NCBI RefSeq assembly: GCF_005116505.1
Contig: NZ_SWBR01000001.1
Location: 62,001 to 126,000, forward strand
Direction of reading: 5' to 3'
DNA: 64,000 bases
Source: Pedobacter polaris
GTDB taxonomy: Bacteria; Bacteroidota; Bacteroidia; Sphingobacteriales; Sphingobacteriaceae
The notes below the pieces were generated by a model. It was given only the letters and a program-made list of their open reading frames with translations. It did no database searches and was not told the origin of the DNA. This document shows positions 42,978-51,067 of this stretch, piece by piece (position 1 is the first letter of the stretch; each line of letters starts with the position of its first letter). The translations under genes and the position numbers were made by a program.

Positions 42978-44801
42978 ATGAAAATAAATAGCCTAACCGG
43001 CATAATTACAACTTGTTTAGTCGCTATTTTTACACTAAGCGCATGCGCACAAGACCACAAACAAAATGAAAATAGACTTAAGAATATCCAAGCCATTTCC
43101 AATAGCTCAGTTTTATTAAATAACCAGAATGGCTTTATTCCTGTTACCAAACTGGCAGAAAAAAAGTTTGCTTCTATTCAGCTGGGTTTTGCTTACCAGG
43201 TTGCATTTGACAGCTTATTAAACAAATACGCAGATTTTAAATCGCTTAGCGCAGAAAAATACCGTGACTCTGCTACCTTAAATGACTTAGCAGACGATTT
43301 GAAATATTACAACACCATTATCATTAGCCTAACTGATGACATGGCTAAAAATGGCCGTTTCTTAAATTTTATTGGTGATGTTGCCAAGCACAAAAATGTT
43401 ATACTTGCTATTTTTGGCGAAGGCAAAAGCTTAAGCGCATTTAACAATCTGGATATACCGATTGTGTGGAGCCCTCAAAATTCTCAAGAAGCAGCAATGG
43501 TAGTTCCACAAATTATTTTTGGTGGTATTGCTGCGCAACAAGTATTAAGCAAAGAATATTCTGCAAAATATACTGCTGGTTCTGGTTATAAAACTACTGT
43601 AACTCGATTAAAATATACTGTTCCTGAAGATGCTGGTGTAAATACAGAAAATTTAATAGAGGTTGATAAAATTGCTGCAGAGGCGATTGCGGGTAAAGCA
43701 GCTCCAGGAATTGTAGTACTGGTTGCAAAAGATGGAAAAGTAATTTACAATAAAGCATTCGGCTACCATACTTATGATAATGTATTGCCAGATAAAGTAA
43801 CAGACATTTTTGATTTGGCATCAGTTACAAAAATTACAGCTACAACACCAACTGTAATGCACTTAGTTGAGCAAGGAAAATTAAAGTTGGACACCAATAT
43901 TGGGTATTACATTCCGAAGGCAAGAAATACACCCATGAACAACATTAATGTGCGTGAAGTGATGTTGCACCAAGCGGGCTTTATCCCTTACATTCCTTTT
44001 CATAATTACATTAAAGAAGGCGATTATGCAAGAGATTCATCAGCGGCCTTCCCTACTAAAGTGGCTGATAATTACTACATTAAAAAAGGCTTTTTTAGTG
44101 ATTTCATGTGGCCTAAAATGTTAAACTCTCCAATTAAAACGCGTGGCACTTATGTATATAGCGACATTAGCATGTACGTAATGCAAGACATTGTAGAGCA
44201 CATTACCGAAAAGCCAGAAGAACAGTATGTTTTAACTAATTTTTATACGCCATTGGGGATGCATACTGCTGGGTATTTACCTAGAAATCGTTTTACAAAA
44301 GAACAAATTGTACCAACAGAAGATGATAAAGTTTTTAGAAAAACTTTATTAGAAGGCTATGTTCATGATCAAGGTGCTGCTTTAAAAGGTGGTGTTGCTG
44401 GTCATGCGGGTTTATTTGGCAATGCGAATGATTTAGCTATTTACTATCAGTTAATGCTAAACAAAGGAACTTATGGTGGCGAACAATATTTTAAACCAGA
44501 AACTGTAGCTATGTTTACCTCCAAACAAAGTAACATAAGCAGAAGAGGTTTAGGCTTTGATCGTTGGGATCCAGATTTGACTAAAAAATACCCTTCAGAA
44601 TTGGCTTCTTCACAAACTTTTGGGCATACGGGTTATACAGGTATTGGTGTATGGGTAGATCCTTCTAGGGGATTAGTTTACATTTTCTTATCAAACAGGG
44701 TAAATCCAACGGTGAGCGAGCAACTAGGCCGACTTAACATCCGCCCCAGGATACAAGATGCAATTAACAGAGCTATTGACAAGGGGAATAAGCAAAATTA
44801 A
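42978..44801 (+). CDS. GH3 C-terminal domain fused to class C beta-lactamase-like serine hydrolase, lipoprotein
   Basis: The ATG at 42978 gives a lipoprotein signal (lipobox TLSAC) and 607 residues. Residues about 35-210 match a glycoside hydrolase family 3 C-terminal domain (AISNSSVLLNNQNGFIPV) but the catalytic GH3 barrel that normally precedes it is absent. Residues about 225-600 are a beta-lactamase/penicillin-binding fold with SxxK in ASVTKITAT, YSD in YVYSDISMYVM and HTG in FGHTGYTG. Many Bacteroidota have the full GH3-beta-lactamase fusion for peptidoglycan recycling; this looks like a shortened form. It follows the amidohydrolase closely. Confidence 0.85.
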   Translation: MKINSLTGIITTCLVAIFTLSACAQDHKQNENRLKNIQAISNSSVLLNNQNGFIPVTKLAEKKFASIQLGFAYQVAFDSLLNKYADFKSLSAEKYRDSATLNDLADDLKYYNTIIISLTDDMAKNGRFLNFIGDVAKHKNVILAIFGEGKSLSAFNNLDIPIVWSPQNSQEAAMVVPQIIFGGIAAQQVLSKEYSAKYTAGSGYKTTVTRLKYTVPEDAGVNTENLIEVDKIAAEAIAGKAAPGIVVLVAKDGKVIYNKAFGYHTYDNVLPDKVTDIFDLASVTKITATTPTVMHLVEQGKLKLDTNIGYYIPKARNTPMNNINVREVMLHQAGFIPYIPFHNYIKEGDYARDSSAAFPTKVADNYYIKKGFFSDFMWPKMLNSPIKTRGTYVYSDISMYVMQDIVEHITEKPEEQYVLTNFYTPLGMHTAGYLPRNRFTKEQIVPTEDDKVFRKTLLEGYVHDQGAALKGGVAGHAGLFGNANDLAIYYQLMLNKGTYGGEQYFKPETVAMFTSKQSNISRRGLGFDRWDPDLTKKYPSELASSQTFGHTGYTGIGVWVDPSRGLVYIFLSNRVNPTVSEQLGRLNIRPRIQDAINRAIDKGNKQN

Positions 44802-44825
44802 GCTAATTTTGTAAAAACGAACAAA

Positions 44826-45047
44826 ATGGAAGACGAGTTAATTGTAAAAGACAGCAACGGAAATAGATTAAAAGATGGTGATTCTGTAATCTTAATTAAG
44901 AGCTTACCTGTAAAAGGAACTTCAGTAACCTTAAAAAAAGGCATGGTGATTAAAAACATCAAACTAACTGATGATGACGGGGAAGTAGATTGCAAAGCAG
45001 ATAAAATGAGAGTGGTTTTAAAAACTGAGTTTTTAAAGAAAGCATAA
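44826..45047 (+). CDS. PhnA-like (YjdM) domain protein
   Basis: This 73-residue protein is the C-terminal domain of the PhnA/YjdM family: VKDSNGNRLKDGDSVILIKSLPVKG and LKKGMVIKNIKLTDDDGEVDCKAD are characteristic. The zinc-ribbon domain of longer members is missing. Despite old names, a role in alkylphosphonate use is not supported; the function is unknown. A strong terminator follows. Confidence 0.85.
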   Translation: MEDELIVKDSNGNRLKDGDSVILIKSLPVKGTSVTLKKGMVIKNIKLTDDDGEVDCKADKMRVVLKTEFLKKA

Positions 45048-45066
45048 TAAAGATCAAAAATTACAT

Positions 45067-45100
45067 GCCCCCAAAAAGTTAAAGCTTTGGGGGCTTTTTT
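45067..45100 (+). terminator. rho-independent terminator after the PhnA-like gene
   Basis: A 9-bp perfect stem GCCCCCAAA (45067-45075) with TTTGGGGGC (45086-45094), then six T. Confidence 0.9.
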
Positions 45101-45114
45101 ATTGTAGAAAATGT

Positions 45115-45159
45115 TGTCATCCTGACGTGTGCCAATTTTACATCGGTAGCCTGCCGAAG
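45115..45159 (+). repeat. dispersed TGTCATCCTGA-type repeat
   Basis: TGTCATCCTGACGTGT, a hairpin-like centre, then CCTGCCGAAG; a near copy of 29225-29272. Confidence 0.65.
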
Positions 45160-45212
45160 AACAATAGTTTAAAACGTCACCTAGCCCTTCAGCTATACAT
45201 CAGTGTCCCCCG

Positions 45213-45490
45213 CTGGCGGGGGAATCAAAGGGGGTGGAATTCTTAAAAGCTTTAAATTACAAATTCCTCCCCCAGCTCTCCCGATGAATCGGGATAAACT
45301 TTCCAGAGGGGGACATGCAGGTGCAGATAGAAAGACGGATAACATGGTGTTTGTAAAACATTTAATTCCTCCCCCTACCCCCTCCAGAGGGGGACATGCA
45401 GGGTGTAGATAGAAGGATGAATAGCATTAGATATTGTAAATATTTAATCCTTCCTCTAACACCCTTCAGATGGGGTACTAGGTGCTTAGA
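45213..45490. repeat. degenerate 81-bp tandem repeats, GGGGGACATGCAGG type
   Basis: Two nearly whole units (45308-45388 and 45389-45470, 81 and 82 bp) each start GGGGGACATGCAGG and end CTCCAGA or TTCAGA; partial units precede (45213-45307) and follow (45471-45490). Each unit boundary makes a CCTCCAGAGGGGG stem-loop. An open frame here (45203-45412) is made only of repeat sequence and is not a gene. Confidence 0.75.
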
Positions 45491-45581
45491 TTTATCTTAA
45501 ACAAACTAGTTTGAAACTTACAGCCTTATCTTAGAAACAACAATTCCTTTTAACAATAAAGCAATCCAACAATTAGATCCC

Positions 45582-45609
45582 TGTCATCCTGAGCCTGTCG
45601 AAGGATAAG
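45582..45609 (+). repeat. short dispersed repeat (TGTCATCCTGAGCCTGTCGAAGG)
   Basis: A compact copy without the central insert, just past the stop of the DUF6929 gene (its end at 45622). Confidence 0.6.
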
Positions 45610-45621
45610 CAGGTTAACAAA

Positions 45622-46455
45622 CTATTGCGCCAATACCAATTTATAAATCACAGTTTCTAGTATAGCTGTATCCCTATCTTCGCAAAGTAAGAATTCGATT
45701 GCATTGGTATTTTGTTTAAGGAAAGTGATCCCTTCAAACTTTTGGTGAGTTGATATTTGTTTGGTAAAGTTTAAGCTTAAGGTATCAGCATTTAAACTAC
45801 CAATATAGCTACCTAAAATCTCCCCATCATGATAGGTTGATGTAGTATCTTCTGCAGCGGCAATAAAATAGAGCTGGTTTTGATGTAAAACTGCATCAGT
45901 AAATGAAGCCAACTTCTGATTGGTTTTGAGTAATACAATGGAAGTGAATTCTATTTTTTCTATCGCTGCTAAATTATCACCATAGATTTTAATTACTCCA
46001 TTTTTAGTTGCATTTCCATTGCCTCTATTAAACAAGAACCAATTGTTTCCATCAAAAACAGCACCTTCAATATTTAAATTATCATCATCTATGGCACAGG
46101 TCTTTTTTATAGCGGCGTATACGGAGGAGAGTTGATGTGGTGTAATTTTCTTGGTTTCTAAATTATACGCTATCATTAGATTTCTGTTTGCAGTAGAACC
46201 AGAACCCAATATATAAAGTGTGTTTTGGTAATGGCAAAGCACCTCGAAATCTGGCTTATCTGCTTTTGCAATGTTTACTAAAGCCTTTGCATCTTTTAAA
46301 ATCTGAATTTTAGTTAGCGACTTATTTACAGTATTATATTCATATAAATAAGCACTATTATCGCCAATAAGGTACAACAAATTCTGTTTAAGCCATAAGC
46401 CAGAGGCAGAGCCTATTCCTTTTATAGTAGCAAAAATAGAGAGTTGTCTATCCAT
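45622..46455 (-). CDS. DUF6929 family protein
   Basis: This 277-residue protein has propeller-like repeats (LWLKQNLLYLIGDNSAYLYEY, YQNTLYILGSGSTANRNLMIAYNL, GAVFDGNNWFLFNRGNGN, LYFIAAAEDTTSTYHDGEILGS). The match to DUF6929 is from recognition of the GSGSTANRN and EGITFL motifs. There is no signal peptide. Function is unknown; neighbours give no hint, since repeats lie on both sides. Confidence 0.75.
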   Translation of the reverse strand: MDRQLSIFATIKGIGSASGLWLKQNLLYLIGDNSAYLYEYNTVNKSLTKIQILKDAKALVNIAKADKPDFEVLCHYQNTLYILGSGSTANRNLMIAYNLETKKITPHQLSSVYAAIKKTCAIDDDNLNIEGAVFDGNNWFLFNRGNGNATKNGVIKIYGDNLAAIEKIEFTSIVLLKTNQKLASFTDAVLHQNQLYFIAAAEDTTSTYHDGEILGSYIGSLNADTLSLNFTKQISTHQKFEGITFLKQNTNAIEFLLCEDRDTAILETVIYKLVLAQ

Positions 46456-46466
46456 TGGTACAATAT

Positions 46467-46499
46467 AAATAAAGCGCTATAAAATTTAGCGCTTTATTT
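46467..46499. terminator. stem-loop with T run, terminator-like
   Basis: A 13-bp perfect stem (46467-46479 with 46487-46499) around a 7-nt loop, followed on the plus strand by eight T. It lies directly upstream of the minus-strand DUF6929 gene, so the T run points away from any visible plus-strand gene. Confidence 0.55.
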
Positions 46500-46512
46500 T
46501 TTTTAAACTTTA

Positions 46513-46612
46513 AGGCTGCGTGAGGGATAGTAACGAAAAGCCCACAGCCCATTTTTATGGGCGAGGACTTGCAGTGTATAGCCCGACCCTTGCGAAGCTT
46601 GGGGCACGCCCA
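46513..46612. ncRNA. candidate structured RNA or repeat element
   Basis: About 100 bp starting GGCTGCGTGAGGGATAG and ending GGGGCACGCCC. Pairings: GCGTG with CACGC at the ends, GCCCAT/ATGGGC in the middle, and a CCC...GGG stem with a GC-GAA-GC tip. GC-rich against an AT-rich background. It resembles intergenic elements I recall from other Bacteroidota genomes (Flavo-1-like), but I cannot check identity or strand. The open frame at 46448-46639 is not a gene. Confidence 0.45.
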
Positions 46613-46682
46613 ATTCAGTTTTAAGTTAACAGTTTTCATCTAAATGTGCTAAGTTCTCCCCTTTGAGGAGGATTTAGTGGGC

Positions 46683-47645
46683 TTATTTTTTTAACCCGAT
46701 TTCTCTTAAACGCTCATCTAAATACTCTCCAGCCGTCATATCGCTATACACTTTTGGGTGTTGAGCATCTATAGTAGATGGCAAACTTGTTAAATCCATA
46801 TCACTACGTGGATGCAAAAAGAAGGGTACTGAGAAACGAGAAGTTTTCATCAATTCGCGAGGTGGGTTGACCACTCTATGCGTTGTAGATTTTAATTTAT
46901 TATTGGTTAAACGTTGCAACATATCGCCTACGTTTACCACAATATCAGTATGTTCTGCTTTAATGGCTAACCATTCTTTACTGGCTGTTAATACTTCTAA
47001 ACCATCGGCACTAGCACCAATTAACAAAGTAATTAAGTTAATGTCTTCGTGTGCGCCTGCTCTTACTGCATCTGCAGGTAAAGAATCTGGATCTTCAATT
47101 GGGAAGTAATGAATACCACGTAAAATTGAATTTCCATTGTGAACATGTTCATCAAAATAATTAATTGGCAACTCTAAATAAGTAGCAATTGCTCTTAACA
47201 AGTGCTTTCCATTTTCTTCTAGTTTCTGATAGATCTCTCTGGTAACTGGATTAAATTCAGGGATTTCTTCTAGCACTTCATTGTCAGGATACTCGCTTTT
47301 AATGGGATCGCCATCACTTACTTCATTACCTATTTGCCAGAACTCTTTTAAATCGGCAGTTTTAGCACCTTTTGCAGTCTCTTTACCTGCACTCGTATAA
47401 CCACGCTGACCAGCTAGTTCTACCTTTTCATATTTACGTTTGGTTTCTACAGGTAAAGCAAAGGCTGCTTTGATGTTTTTATATAAATTATCTATTAAAT
47501 CTTGGCTTATGCCATGGTTGGTAATTGTTACAAAACCCGATTCGTTAAAAGCTCTTCCTAAATCATCAGAAAACTTTTTACGCTGTTCTTCATTGCCATT
47601 AATGTAGCTGCCTAAATCAAGGCATGGAATATAAGGTGTAGACAT
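46683..47645 (-). CDS. isopenicillin N synthase-type 2-oxoglutarate/Fe(II) dioxygenase
   Basis: This 320-residue enzyme has a DIOX_N domain (to about 130) and a double-stranded beta-helix with the iron ligands in AHEDINLITLL (His, Asp) and STTHRVVNPP (His), and RFSVPFF where Arg-x-Ser binds 2-oxoglutarate. The substrate is unknown; relatives act on plant-hormone-like or amino-acid substrates. It is a single gene. Confidence 0.88.
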   Translation of the reverse strand: MSTPYIPCLDLGSYINGNEEQRKKFSDDLGRAFNESGFVTITNHGISQDLIDNLYKNIKAAFALPVETKRKYEKVELAGQRGYTSAGKETAKGAKTADLKEFWQIGNEVSDGDPIKSEYPDNEVLEEIPEFNPVTREIYQKLEENGKHLLRAIATYLELPINYFDEHVHNGNSILRGIHYFPIEDPDSLPADAVRAGAHEDINLITLLIGASADGLEVLTASKEWLAIKAEHTDIVVNVGDMLQRLTNNKLKSTTHRVVNPPRELMKTSRFSVPFFLHPRSDMDLTSLPSTIDAQHPKVYSDMTAGEYLDERLREIGLKK

Positions 47646-47868
47646 ATTATTTTATTTTAATGAATAGTTAAATTTAGAAAAGATATGTTAATAAATCTTA
47701 TAACTACTATTTTTAGTTAGCTAACAATTTACAAAACAATTTGTTAAGTTATTCACAAAATGAATTATTTATCATAATTCTACCTATTGTCAAGCGTAGG
47801 TCTCTTTTTATACTTACCAAACTTTAGTATCTTGTTTTACGTATAATTACCAAATAGAAACACACAAA

Positions 47869-48468
47869 ATGAAATATATTACAATAATGGTTTTAATGCT
47901 GCTAGCTGTGCAAGATGCAGCCGCCCAAAAGCCTAAATTACAGAAAGCTACATTTGGAATGGGTTGCTTTTGGTGTACGGAAGCTTTATTTCAGCGCTTA
48001 AATGGTGTGGCTACTGTAAAATCTGGTTATGAAGGAGGAGACATTCCTAACCCTACTTATGAAGAAGTTTGTACCGGCACAACAAACCATGCTGAGGTAA
48101 TTGAAATTACCTATGATCCTGCCAAGATTACTTATGATGAGCTTTTAGAGGTTTTTTGGAAAAGTCATGATCCTACAACTTTAAACAGACAGGGTGCCGA
48201 TGTTGGCACACAGTACCGCTCTGTTATTTTTTATCATACAGCGGAACAGAAAGCAATAGCCGAAAAGTATAAGGCTGAACTAAATAAAACAAAGGCATTT
48301 GACAAACCAGTAGTTACCAGCATAGTAAAAGCAGAACCTTTTTACGTTGCAGAAAATTACCATCAGGATTATTTTGTGAAAAACGGTGAGCTACCTTATT
48401 GTAGGCTGGTAATTTTGCCTAAAATGGAAAAACTGGAGAAGTTATTTAAAGCAAAACTGAAGAATTAA
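47869..48468 (+). CDS. msrA: peptide-methionine (S)-S-oxide reductase, exported
   Basis: MsrA repairs oxidised methionine. The catalytic GCFWC motif is at residues 32-36, with GYEGGDIPNPTYEEVCTGTTNHAEVIEI and a second region WKSHDPTTLNRQGADVGTQYRS, all typical. The first 18 residues look like a signal peptide ending AAA-Q, so the enzyme is probably periplasmic. Length 199 is normal for the domain plus signal. It is a single gene. Confidence 0.95.
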   Translation: MKYITIMVLMLLAVQDAAAQKPKLQKATFGMGCFWCTEALFQRLNGVATVKSGYEGGDIPNPTYEEVCTGTTNHAEVIEITYDPAKITYDELLEVFWKSHDPTTLNRQGADVGTQYRSVIFYHTAEQKAIAEKYKAELNKTKAFDKPVVTSIVKAEPFYVAENYHQDYFVKNGELPYCRLVILPKMEKLEKLFKAKLKN

Positions 48469-48475
48469 TAATAAT

Positions 48476-48511
48476 AATTAGCTAATTAGTAAATGTGCTA
48501 ATTAGCTAATT
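48476..48511. terminator. 14-bp inverted repeat between convergent genes
   Basis: Arms 48476-48489 and 48498-48511 are exact inverses with an 8-nt loop. Both arms are AT-rich and contain AATTAGCTAATT. It lies eight bases past msrA and six bases before the end of the convergent gene, so it may stop transcription from both sides; no T run is obvious. Confidence 0.5.
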
Positions 48512-48517
48512 TGTAAT

Positions 48518-49468
48518 TTATATTCCTATTTTAAGGCCAACGTTTAAACCTAATCCACCAATATTGATGTATGATTTTAAATCATCACTAGGTTTATTCT
48601 GATCATATCCAGTTGTACCAGAAACATTAGAGCTCGGTGTTAAAGTTTTATGGTAATTGGTTTCTCTTACTCCAGTTGGCAAATCGTTTAAACCAACATT
48701 TACTTTAGCGCCATTGGCTAAAGTACCAGTACCGGCAAATGCTGTCACTTTCTTACTATCGCTATTTACAGACACATTTCTATATTCAATTTCACTAAAG
48801 AAACTGATGTTTTTACCAATTGGATAACTAAATCCTGCAGCGCCTAAAAACCCTACTGTTGGTTTGGGCTTAACTTCTTCTGTTCTTGTTAGTTCTATCG
48901 CTACAAAATTTGGATTAACGGACCTAGCAATAGCACCAGTTTGGTCATTAACAGCAGTATTAATAGCTAAATAACCATATACAGGTACAACTGCACCAAT
49001 TTTTAAATAGGGTTTAAATTTCGCCTGGGTAGGTAAATTAAAAACTATAGCTGGCGTTAAATCTAGTGCTGTAACCTGACCAACAGCTTTTAGGCTTAGC
49101 ACTTGTGTATTGCCAATATAACCGGTTTGTTTTGCCATGGTTTGCTCCTCACTTTTAAAATAGTATACACCCATTTCTAACGCTACTACATCATTAAACC
49201 TAAAGCCTCCTGTTAAACCTGCTCGCCACCCTTGTCCAAATGACCCTGTAATTGTTTCTTCAGAAATTCTGGTTTGGGCTCCCGTATTTGGATTAATAGA
49301 GAAAACATAATCTCGGGGTTGTATGGAACCAACATTCGGAAACTCGACCGGTGTAACCTTTAAAAAGTAACTTCCTGTAGGTTTTAAATAAAAACCTCTT
49401 CCTTCTTGGGCAAATGTACTGAGAGACGCTCCTGCTAAAAGTAATGCAGATAAAATAAGCTTTTTCAT
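48518..49468 (-). CDS. outer-membrane beta-barrel protein
   Basis: This 316-residue protein has a signal peptide ending ...STFA-Q and alternating beta-strands of a porin-like barrel (FNDVVALEMGVYYFKS, LDLTPAIVFNLPTQ, FYPKLKIG-type, SYPIGKNISFFSEIEYRNV, final LGLNVGLKIGI with a terminal hydrophobic residue). Role unknown. It is divergent from a TetR-type gene; three palindromes lie 24-67 bp upstream of its start, so it is a good candidate for control by that regulator. Confidence 0.82.
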   Translation of the reverse strand: MKKLILSALLLAGASLSTFAQEGRGFYLKPTGSYFLKVTPVEFPNVGSIQPRDYVFSINPNTGAQTRISEETITGSFGQGWRAGLTGGFRFNDVVALEMGVYYFKSEEQTMAKQTGYIGNTQVLSLKAVGQVTALDLTPAIVFNLPTQAKFKPYLKIGAVVPVYGYLAINTAVNDQTGAIARSVNPNFVAIELTRTEEVKPKPTVGFLGAAGFSYPIGKNISFFSEIEYRNVSVNSDSKKVTAFAGTGTLANGAKVNVGLNDLPTGVRETNYHKTLTPSSNVSGTTGYDQNKPSDDLKSYINIGGLGLNVGLKIGI

Positions 49469-49491
49469 AATATAAGTTTTAGTGATAAAGC

Positions 49492-49535
49492 TAACATATA
49501 TGTTATGCTAGCATAGTATTATTAACGTTAATAAT
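49492..49535. promoter_or_regulatory. three stacked palindromes upstream of the barrel gene
   Basis: TAACATATATGTTA (49492-49505), TATGCTAGCATA (49504-49515) and an 18-bp ATTATTAACGTTAATAAT (49518-49535), all perfect. A half-site pair TAACA-G-TGTTA (49630-49640) recurs just before the tetR gene. Confidence 0.6.
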
Positions 49536-49620
49536 TTTTAAATGTTTTAAGAATGTGCCCCTACTTATCATCCTTTAGTCATAAACAATTAAAGATTAGT
49601 TAATTTAATTTTATCGTACA

Positions 49621-49628
49621 TACTTTTG
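49621..49628 (+). promoter_or_regulatory. candidate -7 promoter box (TACTTTTG) of the tetR-nitroreductase pair
   Basis: It matches TAnnTTTG 23 bp before the TetR start and touches the TAACA-G-TGTTA half-site pair at 49630-49640. Confidence 0.45.
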
Positions 49629-49650
49629 CTAACAGTGTTAACTTATTTAA

Positions 49651-50250
49651 ATGGCTGTTACCGAAAAAAGATTAAAACAGAAAGAGCAAGTACGAGATTC
49701 AATTCTCGAGGCTGCTAAAACCATCATTCTAAAAGAAGGCTGGCAGTCTGTTTCTATTCGTAAAATTGCCGATGCCATTAGTTACAGCTTACCTGTTGTT
49801 TACAATCATTTCGAAAGTAAGGATGCTATTTTAGAAGAGTTTGTTAAACAAGGTTTTGCCATGCTAAGTAAAGTGATGGATAGTACAAAAAGTAAATCAT
49901 TAAATCCTGCAGCGCAATTAACCGCAATGGCCAGTGCCTATTTTCAATTTGCATTTGAACAAAGAGAATATTATCAAATGATGTTTGGTTTGGGAATGCC
50001 TAGTTGCGAAAGGGTAAATCAGATTGCTGAGATAGGAAACTTTAGTAAAATAGTGGTTGATTCTATTCATAAATTAAGTGGAACGCCTGATATTGACGAG
50101 CAAATCATATTAAAGTTTCACACATTTTGGTCTATCCTACATGGCTTAAGTTCTATAAACATGGTTAACATGACGGCCACACCAAATGAAATGCAACAAA
50201 GAGTTTTACAAGATGCGGTACAAGGTTTTATCAAAAACATCAATAACTAA
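49651..50250 (+). CDS. TetR/AcrR family transcriptional regulator
   Basis: This 199-residue regulator has the N-terminal HTH at about 13-57 (RDSILEAAKTIILKEGWQSVSIRKIADAI, SLPVVYNHFESKDAILEEFV) and a TetR C-terminal ligand domain. It probably represses its own operon and perhaps the divergent barrel gene via the TAACA/TGTTA palindromes. The ligand is unknown. A nitroreductase gene follows after 27 bp on the same strand and is likely co-transcribed. Confidence 0.9.
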   Translation: MAVTEKRLKQKEQVRDSILEAAKTIILKEGWQSVSIRKIADAISYSLPVVYNHFESKDAILEEFVKQGFAMLSKVMDSTKSKSLNPAAQLTAMASAYFQFAFEQREYYQMMFGLGMPSCERVNQIAEIGNFSKIVVDSIHKLSGTPDIDEQIILKFHTFWSILHGLSSINMVNMTATPNEMQQRVLQDAVQGFIKNINN

Positions 50251-50277
50251 TTTTAAAATAATCATATAAAAAATACC

Positions 50278-50910
50278 ATGAGTTTAATAGAAGCACTTAA
50301 CTGGCGATATGCCACCAAAAAAATGAATGGCCAAGCCGTTCCGCAAGATAAAGTAGATCAAATTTTAGAAGCTGCTCGTTTAGCACCAACTTCTTCTGGT
50401 TTACAACCGTTTAGAGTAATTGTGGTTACTAACCCAGAGCTAAAACAAACGCTATTACCCCACTCTTATAATCAAGCACAAATTATAGATTCATCTCATC
50501 TTTTGGTTTTTGCAGCATGGGATAACTATACCGAAGACCGCATTAATGCTGTTTTTAGTCACACGCATAAAGAACGTGGTACTCCAGAAGCTTCAACTGC
50601 AGACTATCAAAAAATGTTAGTTGGCAATTATGTGCCAAGACCGGAAGACGTAAACTTTAACCATGCAGCTCGCCAGGCTTACATTGGTTTAGGAATGGCA
50701 ATTGCACAGGCTGCTGTTTTAAAAGTAGATGCTACACCTATGGAAGGTTTCGACAATGCAAAATACGATGAGATTTTAAATCTTACTGAAAAAGGACTGA
50801 AAAGTGTAGCCATTTTACCTTTAGGCTTTCGCGATGAAAGTGGCGATTGGTTAGCGGGTCTTAAAAAAGTTCGCACACCAGCTTCAGATTTTATTATCGA
50901 GTATAAATAA
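50278..50910 (+). CDS. nitroreductase family NAD(P)H-dependent oxidoreductase
   Basis: This 210-residue FMN enzyme shows the nitroreductase signatures: NWRYATKKMNGQ, LAPTSSGLQPFRVIVV and AYIGLGMAIAQAAVL, and the late LPLGFRDESGDWL. NfsB-like enzymes reduce quinones or nitroaromatics. It is a likely target of the upstream TetR-type gene, suggesting induction by a xenobiotic or redox-active compound. Confidence 0.9.
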   Translation: MSLIEALNWRYATKKMNGQAVPQDKVDQILEAARLAPTSSGLQPFRVIVVTNPELKQTLLPHSYNQAQIIDSSHLLVFAAWDNYTEDRINAVFSHTHKERGTPEASTADYQKMLVGNYVPRPEDVNFNHAARQAYIGLGMAIAQAAVLKVDATPMEGFDNAKYDEILNLTEKGLKSVAILPLGFRDESGDWLAGLKKVRTPASDFIIEYK

Positions 50911-50925
50911 TTGATATTTAAGCTT

Positions 50926-50962
50926 AAAACGGGTGCTTTATTTATAAGGCATCCGTTTTTTT
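50926..50962 (+). terminator. terminator after the nitroreductase gene
   Basis: AAAACGGGTGC (50926-50936) pairs with GCATCCGTTTT (50949-50959) with one G-T pair; the T run continues to 50962. Confidence 0.85.
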
Positions 50963-51067
50963 ATGCCCATTTTTTGAATTGTAAAAAAATGTTAAAGATT
51001 AGTTACAATGCCTATGCATAAAGCAATAATCAATATATTAGCAAACATTCCATAAGCTTAATCCAAC

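Noticed and set aside
45203..45412. 69-codon open frame in the repeat region
   Set aside because: It consists only of tandem repeat units.
46448..46639. 63-codon minus-strand open frame
   Set aside because: It runs through the structured element and hairpin, with no protein-like composition.
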